NCBI GenBank assembly: GCA_964601265.1 | Contig: CAZRMT010000001.1 | Coordinates: 35,718-99,717, forward strand | Direction: 5' to 3' | Length of the DNA: 64,000 bases | Source of the DNA: UBA4675 sp964601265 | GTDB taxonomy: Bacteria; Bacillota; Clostridia; Christensenellales; Borkfalkiaceae | Part shown: in pieces, positions 27,079 to 34,757 of the stretch | Numbering within the stretch: the stretch's first letter is position 1 | Layout of the letters: each line of letters opens with the position of its first letter | Translations under genes and position numbers: made by a program | The notes under the pieces: model-generated | The model's input: the letters and a program-made list of their open reading frames with translations, nothing else | The model's database searches: none | What the model was told of the DNA's origin: nothing

Positions 27079-28305
27079 ATGATTACTTATACGGAAAAAA
27101 ATAGCAATACCGCTAAAATCATGGTAATTGGTGTTGGCGGAGGTGGAAATAACGCAGTAAATCAAATGATAAAAAAACACGTGGATACCGTAACTTTTGT
27201 AGCGGTTAATACGGATATGCAGGCGTTACAGCAGTCGAGAGTTGTGGAAACTAACCGTTTGCAAATAGGAAAACTTAAAACAGAAGGTTTAGGGGCGGGA
27301 AGCGACCCTGAAATAGGAAAAATTGCAGCAGAAGAATCTACCGACGAAATAAAAGAAGTCGTACAAGGCATGCATTTGGTTTTCGTTGTTTGCGGAATGG
27401 GCGGAGGAACGGGAACGGGGGCGTCTCCCGTTATTGCCAAAATCGCCAAAGACAGCGGAGCGTTAGTGGTTGGCGTTGTTACTACGCCGTTTGCGTTTGA
27501 GGGAGCTCGTCGTCAATCGAATGCTAAAAAGGGAATTGAACAGCTTGCTCAATACGTTGATTCGATGATTATTATACCGAACAATAAACTTCTTACTGAA
27601 ATCGCAAAAGATAGAGATTTGACTATAGTAGATGCATTTGAAATGGCAGACGAAGTTTTAAGGCAAGGTATAATCGGAATTTCAAACTTAATTGTAAAGC
27701 CCGGTTTAATTAACCTTGACTTTGCCGATATAAAGGCTGTTCTTAAAAATCAGGGATTGGCTCATATGGGTATCGGTAGAGCAAAAGGCGAAAATAAGAT
27801 ATACGATGCGGTTTGTCAAGCCGTTAGAAGTCCTTTATTGGAAACTAGTATCGAAGGGGCAAAAGGCTTAATTTTGAATATTTGCGGAGGAAAAGATTTA
27901 TCCCTTGTCGACGTAGGAAACGCTACGGGTATAGTTAAAGAAGCGTTAGACGAGAATGCAAATATTATTTTCGGTACCGATATTGACGAAAATTTAAAAG
28001 ACGAGGTTACCGTTACGCTTATTGCAACGGGATTTAAAACCGTAAAAGACTCGGAAAGAAAGCCCGTAAAACCGACGTACGTTAGCGAACAATCGGTTTA
28101 CGAAGTCCCTACACAGCCAAAAAGCGAAACGGTTGAGGAAAGACCTTCGACTCAAACGATAAAAGAATATCCCAGACGTGACGATGCTTCTTTAAAAATG
28201 GATGGCATTTACGAAGAAAAAGAGGATAGGGTAGAGGAACAAATTAAAACAAAGAAACCACCGGCATTTTTAAGAAGAATATTCGGTAAATCGGATAAAG
28301 ATTAA
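27079..28305 (+). CDS. ftsZ: Division protein FtsZ
   Basis: 408-residue tubulin-like GTPase. IGVGGGGNNAVN, the G-box GGGTGTGASP near 110-120, and NADE-region residues are visible. After residue 320 comes a charged linker and then a C-terminal KKPPAFLRRIFGKS peptide that binds FtsA and other partners. It forms the division ring. GGAGG precedes the ATG. Last gene of the cluster; a shared terminator follows. Confidence 0.97.
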   Translation: MITYTEKNSNTAKIMVIGVGGGGNNAVNQMIKKHVDTVTFVAVNTDMQALQQSRVVETNRLQIGKLKTEGLGAGSDPEIGKIAAEESTDEIKEVVQGMHLVFVVCGMGGGTGTGASPVIAKIAKDSGALVVGVVTTPFAFEGARRQSNAKKGIEQLAQYVDSMIIIPNNKLLTEIAKDRDLTIVDAFEMADEVLRQGIIGISNLIVKPGLINLDFADIKAVLKNQGLAHMGIGRAKGENKIYDAVCQAVRSPLLETSIEGAKGLILNICGGKDLSLVDVGNATGIVKEALDENANIIFGTDIDENLKDEVTVTLIATGFKTVKDSERKPVKPTYVSEQSVYEVPTQPKSETVEERPSTQTIKEYPRRDDASLKMDGIYEEKEDRVEEQIKTKKPPAFLRRIFGKSDKD

Positions 28306-28331
28306 TTTGCGTTTAAGTATTTTAAAAATTA

Positions 28332-28368
28332 AAAGGCAAAGAGAGTTTTTTTCTCTTTGCCTTTATAT
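28332..28368. terminator. Bidirectional terminator between ftsZ and groEL
   Basis: Perfect 13-bp arms AAAGGCAAAGAGA (28332-28344) and TCTCTTTGCCTTT (28352-28364) between convergent genes, with A/T-rich flanks on both sides. Confidence 0.85.
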
Positions 28369-28383
28369 TTTGTGGTTTTATTT

Positions 28384-30009
28384 TTAATACATTCCGCCCA
28401 TTCCGCCGTTTTGGGGAGCTTGAGGTTCAGGAGCGGGAATATCGGTAACTATACTTTCCGTTGTTAATAGCGTTGAGGCAATCGAAGCAGCGTTTTGAAG
28501 GGCTGAACGCGTTACCTTGGTCGGGTCAATAATTCCGCATTCTACTAAATCGACGTATTCGTTTTTATATGCGTCAAAGCCGTAATAGGGTTTTCTTGCG
28601 TTTATAATTCTGTTAATGATTACCGAATCGTCAAGACCGGCATTTCTTGAAATTTGTCTATTCGGTTCTTCAATAGCTTTTAAAATAATCTGAGCGCCCG
28701 TTTTTTCGTCACCGTTTAACGTTTTTAAAAGAGCTTTAATCGGAGCAACCGCACTTAATAATGCAACTCCGCCTCCGGGAACGATACCTTCTTCCACGGC
28801 AGCTCTAGTAGCGGCTAACGCATCTTCTATGCGAAGCTTCTTTTCTTTCATTTCGACTTCGGTTGCCGCACCGACGTTAATTACGGCAACGCCTCCCGAA
28901 AGTTTGGCAAGTCTTTCTTGAAGCTTTTCTCTATCATAATCGGAAGTTGTTTCTGCAATTTGACTTTTTATCGAAGATATACGTGCCTTAATGTCTTCGG
29001 TTTTCCCTGCGCCGTCAACAATGGTAGTGTTGTCCTTATCCACGGTAACTTTCATTGCTTTTCCAAGCATATCTATCGTTACGTCTTTCATATCGATTCC
29101 TAAATCTTTAGAAATTACTTGACCGCCCGTAAGAATTGCTATATCTTCCAACATTGCTTTTCTCTTATCTCCGAAAGCAGGTGCTTTAACCGCAACGCAA
29201 TTAAATATTCCTTTGAGTTTGTTAACGACTAAAGCGGCTAATGCGTCGCCCTCGACATCTTCGGCAATAATTAAAAGCTTTTGACCTTGTTGGGCAAGAG
29301 GTTCTATTATCGGCAAAATTTCTTGTATTGAAGAAATTTTCATATCGGTTATAAGAATATAAGGATTGTCGAGAACGGCTTCCATTTTATCGGTGTTTGT
29401 TACCATATAAGCCGAAGTATAGCCTCTGTCGAATTGCATACCTTCAACGGTAGTGAGTTCCGTTTTCATGGTTTTACCTTCTTGAAGGGTAATAACTCCG
29501 TCTTTACCGACTTTTTCCATTGCGTCGCTTATAAGTTTTCCAACTTCTTCATCACCTGCAGAGTTTGAAGCAACTTGAGCAATTGCGTTTTTGCCGTCAA
29601 TCTTTTTGGAAATCTTTTTAAGCTCGTCAACGGCAACGTCTACTGCTTTTTGTATACCTCTTTTAAGAATAATCGGGTTTGCGCCTGCGGCAAGGTTTTT
29701 AAGTCCCTCTCTGATTATTGCTTGAGCTAGAACTACGGCTGTAGTCGTTCCGTCACCCGCTACGTCGTTAGTTTTTGTTGATACTTCTTTTACGAGTTGT
29801 GCTCCCATATTTTCAAACGGGTCTTCTAATTCAATTTCTTTTGCAATGGTAACGCCGTCGTTGGTTATTAATGGCGCACCGTATTTTTTATCCAAAACAA
29901 CGTTTCTTCCTTTAGGACCAAGCGTTACTTTTACGGTATCGGCAAGGGTGTTTACGCCTTTTTCAAGAGCTTTTCTGGCGTCGTCTCCGTATTTTATCTG
30001 TTTAGCCAT
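28384..30009 (-). CDS. groEL: Chaperonin GroEL
   Basis: 541 residues with the full GroEL pattern: VTLGPKGRNVVLDK, DVAGDGTTTAVVLA, VEEGIVPGGGVALL, and a C-terminal Gly/Met tail GGMGGMY. It folds proteins in a double ring capped by GroES. AGGAGG precedes the ATG. It is the second gene of the groES-groEL unit controlled by the promoter and CIRCE near 30340. Confidence 0.97.
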   Translation of the reverse strand: MAKQIKYGDDARKALEKGVNTLADTVKVTLGPKGRNVVLDKKYGAPLITNDGVTIAKEIELEDPFENMGAQLVKEVSTKTNDVAGDGTTTAVVLAQAIIREGLKNLAAGANPIILKRGIQKAVDVAVDELKKISKKIDGKNAIAQVASNSAGDEEVGKLISDAMEKVGKDGVITLQEGKTMKTELTTVEGMQFDRGYTSAYMVTNTDKMEAVLDNPYILITDMKISSIQEILPIIEPLAQQGQKLLIIAEDVEGDALAALVVNKLKGIFNCVAVKAPAFGDKRKAMLEDIAILTGGQVISKDLGIDMKDVTIDMLGKAMKVTVDKDNTTIVDGAGKTEDIKARISSIKSQIAETTSDYDREKLQERLAKLSGGVAVINVGAATEVEMKEKKLRIEDALAATRAAVEEGIVPGGGVALLSAVAPIKALLKTLNGDEKTGAQIILKAIEEPNRQISRNAGLDDSVIINRIINARKPYYGFDAYKNEYVDLVECGIIDPTKVTRSALQNAASIASTLLTTESIVTDIPAPEPQAPQNGGMGGMY

Positions 30010-30026
30010 AATAAAAAATCCTCCTA

Positions 30027-30311
30027 TTATTCTACAATTGCCAAAATATCGCTTTGGCTTATTATTTTTACTTCTTTTCCGTCTAGTTTAAAGTCGCTCC
30101 CTGCATATTTATTGCAAAGAACCACGTCGCCGACTTTTACCTGCATCACGATTTCTTTGCCGTCAATAATTCCACCGGGACCTACTGCGACGACAACGGC
30201 GGTTTGTTGTTTTTCTTGAGATGCGCTAGGCAAGAAAAATCCGCTTTTTGTCGTTTCTTCTTTCGTGGTGGGTTCTACCACGACTTTATCAAATAATGGT
30301 TTTATAGTCAT
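30027..30311 (-). CDS. groES: Co-chaperonin GroES
   Basis: 94 residues: MTIKPLFDKVVVEP, a mobile loop region (TTKSGFFLPSA) and VGPGGIIDG. It caps GroEL. AGGAGG lies before the ATG, and groEL starts 17 bases after its stop. Confidence 0.96.
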   Translation of the reverse strand: MTIKPLFDKVVVEPTTKEETTKSGFFLPSASQEKQQTAVVVAVGPGGIIDGKEIVMQVKVGDVVLCNKYAGSDFKLDGKEVKIISQSDILAIVE

Positions 30312-30331
30312 TTCTATATCCTCCTAAAAAA

Positions 30332-30358
30332 TTAGCACTCTTAATTTAAGTCTGCTAG
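30332..30358 (-). promoter_or_regulatory. Degenerate CIRCE operator (HrcA site) of groESL
   Basis: TTAGCACTC (30332-30340) is a perfect left half-site, followed by exactly nine bases and GTCTGCTAG (30350-30358), which keeps six of nine positions of the consensus GAGTGCTAA. It overlaps the predicted transcription start, the normal place for HrcA repression. Confidence 0.8.
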
Positions 30359-30362
30359 TCTT

Positions 30363-30390
30363 ATTATATACAATAAAAAAAACTTGTCAA
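30363..30390 (-). promoter_or_regulatory. Sigma-A promoter of groESL
   Basis: On the minus strand TTGACA (30390-30385), 16-bp spacer, TATAAT (30368-30363). Both hexamers are perfect, and CIRCE lies directly downstream. Confidence 0.85.
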
Positions 30391-30452
30391 CGTTTTTGCA
30401 ATATTTTTTCAATAAATTTGAAAAAAATATCCAAAACCATCAAAATTTTATA

Positions 30453-30481
30453 TTGATTTATACCACATATTATGTTATTAT
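30453..30481 (+). promoter_or_regulatory. Possible promoter of the dCMP deaminase unit
   Basis: TTGATT (30453-30458), 17-bp spacer, TATTAT (30476-30481), about 30 bases before the binding site of the deaminase gene. The region is very AT-rich, so chance matches are possible. Confidence 0.45.
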
Positions 30482-30518
30482 ATTATATAAATATGACTTG
30501 CATTGTGGAGGAAATTCT

Positions 30519-30971
30519 ATGAATAAATGGGAAAAACGTTTTATGGAAATGGCTGAATTCGTTGCGACTTGGTCGAGTTGCTATCAAGAAAACAGACATA
30601 TCGGCGCAGTCGTCGTGAAAGATAAAAGGATTTTAACTACAGGATATAACGGTGCGCCCGCAGGGATAGAAAGTTGTAAAGACAGGGGAGTTTGTTTAAG
30701 GAGAGAGAAAAATATTCCTAGCGGAACTTGTCAAGAGATTTGTTATGCGGTTCACGCTGAACAAAACGCAATTTGTCAAGCGGCAAAACTCGGGATAAGT
30801 TTACAAGATGCAGACTTATACTGTACGCACCAACCATGTGTTATTTGTTGTAGAATGATTATAAATTCGGGTATAAAGAGAGTATATTACAAGTATGGTT
30901 ATCCGGATGAGTTTTCCGTCCGCCTTTTTAAAGAGGCCGGCATAGAATTGATTAAATATGAGGAGGACTGA
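30519..30971 (+). CDS. Deoxycytidylate (dCMP) deaminase
   Basis: 150 residues from ATG 30519, chosen because GGAGGAAA lies directly before it; the frame stays open further upstream into the groES promoter, which is not plausible coding. The zinc-deaminase motif is HAE (H79-E81) with PCVIC (P106-C110). Additional cysteines (CKDRGVC, CQEIC) match the extra metal site of dCMP deaminases such as ComEB. It makes dUMP for thymidylate synthesis. The cyclophilin gene starts one base after its stop. Confidence 0.9.
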   Translation: MNKWEKRFMEMAEFVATWSSCYQENRHIGAVVVKDKRILTTGYNGAPAGIESCKDRGVCLRREKNIPSGTCQEICYAVHAEQNAICQAAKLGISLQDADLYCTHQPCVICCRMIINSGIKRVYYKYGYPDEFSVRLFKEAGIELIKYEED

Positions 30972-30972
30972 A

Positions 30973-31461
30973 ATGAATCCTATTGCGAATGTCGTTATGG
31001 AGAACGGAGATAAAATAAAGATAGAACTGTTCCCTGAAATTGCGCCCGTTACGGTAGAAAATTTTATTTCGCTCGTAAACAAAAAGTTTTATGACGGTTT
31101 GACGTTTCATAGAATAATTAGTGGGTTTATGATTCAAGGTGGTGACCCGAAAGGCGACGGTACGGGCGGACCCGGGTACAGTATAAAGGGGGAATTTTCG
31201 GCAAACGGTTTTCAAAATACTTTAAAACATACAAGGGGCGTCATTTCTATGGCGAGAAGTATGTTGCCGAATTCCGCAGGTTCACAGTTTTTTATAATGC
31301 ACAAGGATAGTCTGCATTTAGACGGACAATACGCATCTTTCGGAAAGGTTATCGAAGGAATAGAGGTTGTGGATAAAATTGCCGAGCAACCTACGGATTA
31401 TTATGACCGTCCGCTTAAAAGATGCGTTATAAAACAAATAACGATAGAAAAAATAGACTAA
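30973..31461 (+). CDS. Peptidyl-prolyl cis-trans isomerase, cyclophilin type
   Basis: 162 residues from ATG 30973, behind GAGGAGG in the end of the previous gene. Cyclophilin motifs are visible: FHRIISGFMIQGGDP, GPGYSIKGEF, GVISMARS, and GSQFFI. No signal peptide, so it is a cytoplasmic proline isomerase that helps protein folding. It is followed 24 bases later by a lipoprotein gene. Confidence 0.93.
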   Translation: MNPIANVVMENGDKIKIELFPEIAPVTVENFISLVNKKFYDGLTFHRIISGFMIQGGDPKGDGTGGPGYSIKGEFSANGFQNTLKHTRGVISMARSMLPNSAGSQFFIMHKDSLHLDGQYASFGKVIEGIEVVDKIAEQPTDYYDRPLKRCVIKQITIEKID

Positions 31462-31485
31462 AACGGAGTTTTAGAAAAAATTATT

Positions 31486-33657
31486 ATGAAAAAGAGATTA
31501 GTAACTTTAATAATACTTCTTTTATCGGTTATCGGACTTTTTAGTGGGTGTTTGTTCGGTGAGGAATCAACCGAAGAACTAACGCTTGAAGTCGGACAAG
31601 AATATAGTATTTTTGAAGAAGATTATACTTATTATTCCACTAACAGTGAAATTGCCACTGTTAGCGACGACGGTATTATAGTTGCTATCGAACAAGGACA
31701 ATGTGTAGTTGTCGCTCAAAACAATAACAAAAAAAAGAAAATCAATATAACGGTAATAGAAAAAAGCGTTTCTCAATCAACGTATTATACTTTATATACG
31801 GACGGAGGGGTAATCGAGGACGAAAGTTGGGTTTATTACGGAAACGATAAATATTGCGTTTTAGAAGAAGTTGCGTTGTTTCCCACACCTACTAAAGAAG
31901 GATATATATTTACGGGGTGGTATAACGGGGAAGAATTAGCAAACGTTTACAACGGTGGAGAAGCAATAGCAAAATGGAAGATTGTAGAATATTTTGTTAC
32001 GTATGAGTTAAACGGAGGAAATAATAACGAATTAAATCCTTTAAAGTACGATTATTTTCAAACGGAAGACTTAACTTTATACGACGCCACTTATTCAGGG
32101 AAAATGTTTGTCGGTTGGTTTTTAGATAAGGATTATAAAACGCAAGTTACGAAGATTGTCCCGAATAAACATAATATAACGTTATACGCACGGTTTTCTG
32201 ATTATTTTACAGTAGATTATAAATATAATTCGCCTAATCAAGACGGCATTGTAACGATTCCCGTAGGACAAAAACTACAACAACCGAGCGTTTATTGCGA
32301 AGAGGGGTATTTTATCGAGTGGTTTTCAGATGAGGAATGTTTACGTTCGTATAATTTTAATACAATCGTTGAATGTGACTTTACCATTTACGGTAAATTG
32401 TATACCGAATTAAGCGAAAGTTTTTTTGCGTTTGAAAATTATACGCCTACAAATAAAATCACTAGTTTAGATGAATTTTCGGCGTATTTAGATTACGTTA
32501 ATTTTTACGAGATAGATGAAAATAAATTTATTGAAGTAGATTTTGAAGAATATGACGAGGCGGAAGCGAACGGAGAGTTGGAAAAAATATTAAGTAAGTC
32601 TACTATGCCGTTATTTTCTATTAGCTATTCGAGAAAAACCGTTTCAAACAAAAAAATGATTGCCGTCAAAGTTACAAAAAAACAACCCGAATTAAAAACT
32701 TATTCGGTTGATACCAGACCTAAACAAATTTCAGCAATAGAATTTGGCGAGTTGGAAGCCTTTTCTTCTACTAGAACGGACGATTTTGATGATTTTAAAT
32801 ATAAAAATTTAGCAAAAGAAGTTAGCGTTACGAATACTAATCAATTATTTTTTGCTTTAGAACATAGGGTAAAGCCCGTTCCGACGAAAGGTTCGTCCGC
32901 CGAAACGGCATTAAACAAGTGTAAGGATATTTTGAGAAAAATTTGTGACGATACTTGTTCAGATTTACAAAAAGCCAAAGCTATTTATACCTATTTGATT
33001 AAAAACGTCGAATACGTTTTGCCGATAGTAGAATCGGGTGACGTGTACGAAGCTCTTTCATACGATGCGTATTATATGGAAGGCGTTTTAAACAACGGCG
33101 CCGGGGTTTGTGACGGTATTAGCAAAACTTTTAGTTGTCTTATGAATTTAGAGGGTATACGTTGTGTGAGAGCAACTAGTTCCGACCATGCGTGGAACGA
33201 AGCGTTTATAGACGGTAAATGGTACACTTTCGACGCAACTCACGGAAACGTTTCTACTAGTGAAAACCTTGAATTGCTTGCGTATAATAATTTTATGATA
33301 AACGAAGAAATCAAAGAAAATTTTGGTTACGTAGACGGATTAAGAACGGAAATAGTTGCCGACGGCGTATATGATTTTTACGCCAACGATACTTTTATTT
33401 ATAACGGAAATACGTATGATCGCAACGTAAATAGTATTGCGGAATTGACTGCATTGTTTGCATATTCTTATTCTAAAGCAAAAGAATATAATTATTCTAC
33501 TTTTACCGTTAACTTGGTGTTGGATTACAGTTACGGTGCCGAGTTTTCTGACGACATTAAAGAAGCAAGGGACAGCGCAGGATTAAGAAGCGTTAGCGTT
33601 TCTTATTACGAATTAAAAAACACACAAAAAACAAACTTGATAGTAATGTTTAAGTAG
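31486..33657 (+). CDS. Lipoprotein with Big2-like, InlB-type repeats and transglutaminase-like domain
   Basis: 723 residues. The N-terminal signal ends in the lipobox FSGC with Cys22, so it is a membrane-anchored surface lipoprotein. A Big2-like immunoglobulin fold (about 35-90, YYSTNSEIATVSDDG) is followed by three Listeria-Bacteroides (Flg_new/InlB-type) beta repeats at about 100-165, 168-235 and 238-310, with EGYIFTGWY, GKMFVGWF and EGYFIEWF. After a linker comes a transglutaminase-like domain whose triad is C542 (GVCDGIS), H568 (DHAWNE) and D583 (FDATHG). Such domains act as proteases or cross-linkers. Substrate unknown; a role in surface adhesion or spore or cell-wall remodelling is only a guess. 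Confidence 0.82.
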   Translation: MKKRLVTLIILLLSVIGLFSGCLFGEESTEELTLEVGQEYSIFEEDYTYYSTNSEIATVSDDGIIVAIEQGQCVVVAQNNNKKKKINITVIEKSVSQSTYYTLYTDGGVIEDESWVYYGNDKYCVLEEVALFPTPTKEGYIFTGWYNGEELANVYNGGEAIAKWKIVEYFVTYELNGGNNNELNPLKYDYFQTEDLTLYDATYSGKMFVGWFLDKDYKTQVTKIVPNKHNITLYARFSDYFTVDYKYNSPNQDGIVTIPVGQKLQQPSVYCEEGYFIEWFSDEECLRSYNFNTIVECDFTIYGKLYTELSESFFAFENYTPTNKITSLDEFSAYLDYVNFYEIDENKFIEVDFEEYDEAEANGELEKILSKSTMPLFSISYSRKTVSNKKMIAVKVTKKQPELKTYSVDTRPKQISAIEFGELEAFSSTRTDDFDDFKYKNLAKEVSVTNTNQLFFALEHRVKPVPTKGSSAETALNKCKDILRKICDDTCSDLQKAKAIYTYLIKNVEYVLPIVESGDVYEALSYDAYYMEGVLNNGAGVCDGISKTFSCLMNLEGIRCVRATSSDHAWNEAFIDGKWYTFDATHGNVSTSENLELLAYNNFMINEEIKENFGYVDGLRTEIVADGVYDFYANDTFIYNGNTYDRNVNSIAELTALFAYSYSKAKEYNYSTFTVNLVLDYSYGAEFSDDIKEARDSAGLRSVSVSYYELKNTQKTNLIVMFK

Positions 33658-33665
33658 GAGGGTAA

Positions 33666-34757
33666 ATGGATTTTAATCTTGTATTAAAAAGATTTGGAAT
33701 AAAAGGTGATTTTAGGGGATACAGAACGTATACTAACGGAAACATAAATTCTACTTTTGAATTGACTGTATTCGATAAAGAAATTAAAATTTTTATACTG
33801 CAAAAGATAAATAAATACGTTTTTAAAAATCCGGAACAGGTTATGGAAAATATCGTACGAGTAACCGATTATATGCGTGAAAACTATAAAGGTGAAGAAA
33901 GCGTAGATAGAATGGTTTTAAAATTCTATAAAGATGTAGAAACGAATAAACCTTATTTTATTGATGAAAACGAAGAATATTGGCGTTGTTATGAGTTTAT
34001 AGACAATTCCGTTACTTACGATATATGTTTTAATGAAGAATTAATTTTTGAGTCGGGCAAAGCTTTTGGTAAATTCCAAAAAATGTTAAACGATTTCGAC
34101 GCGAATACGCTTTATGAAACGATTCCTAATTTTCATAACACGGTAAAGCGTTATACGGATTTATTCCACGCCATTATTGACGACGAAAAGTCAAGGGTGC
34201 GTTCCGTTAAGAACGAGCTTACTTATTTAATAGACAATAGGGCAGAAGCAGAAAATTTATGTTCTATGTTAAATAACAACGAAATTCCGTTAAGGGTTAC
34301 GCATAACGATACGAAATGTAATAACGTTCTTTTTGATATAGATAGCGGTAAATCGTTAGCCGTAATTGATTTAGATACCGTTATGCCCGGTATTATGGCA
34401 TATGATTTCGGGGACGCAGTAAGAAGCGTATGTTCTCTTACGGGAGAAGACGAGCGAAATTTATCAAAGGTTAGTTTTGATTTAAACCGATTTGAAGCTT
34501 TTAGTAAAGGTTTTTTGTCGGAACTTAAAAACAATTTGTCCGTAGGGGAAATAAAATCGCTAAGTTTAGCGCCTTATGCAATAACGTGCGAATTGGCTTC
34601 TAGGTTTTTAGAAGATTATTTAAGAGGAGATAAATATTTTAAAATAAATTATCCCGAACATAATCTTGATAGGGCTAAATGCCAAATAACATTAGCTAAA
34701 GATATCAAGAAAAAAGAAGTAGAAATTTTAGAAACAATAAAGAGAAATATATGTTAA
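33666..34757 (+). CDS. APH-fold small-molecule kinase (N-acetylhexosamine kinase-like)
   Basis: 363 residues with the aminoglycoside phosphotransferase / choline kinase fold. The catalytic loop is THNDTKCNNVLFD near residue 213-225, and the metal-binding Asp is in VIDLDTVMPG. The length and the phrase TVMPGIMAYDFGD resemble N-acetylhexosamine 1-kinases (NahK type), so a sugar substrate is more likely than an antibiotic, but this is inferred. GGAGGG precedes the ATG. It overlaps the DXS gene by 7 bases, so the two are probably translated together. Confidence 0.75.
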   Translation: MDFNLVLKRFGIKGDFRGYRTYTNGNINSTFELTVFDKEIKIFILQKINKYVFKNPEQVMENIVRVTDYMRENYKGEESVDRMVLKFYKDVETNKPYFIDENEEYWRCYEFIDNSVTYDICFNEELIFESGKAFGKFQKMLNDFDANTLYETIPNFHNTVKRYTDLFHAIIDDEKSRVRSVKNELTYLIDNRAEAENLCSMLNNNEIPLRVTHNDTKCNNVLFDIDSGKSLAVIDLDTVMPGIMAYDFGDAVRSVCSLTGEDERNLSKVSFDLNRFEAFSKGFLSELKNNLSVGEIKSLSLAPYAITCELASRFLEDYLRGDKYFKINYPEHNLDRAKCQITLAKDIKKKEVEILETIKRNIC

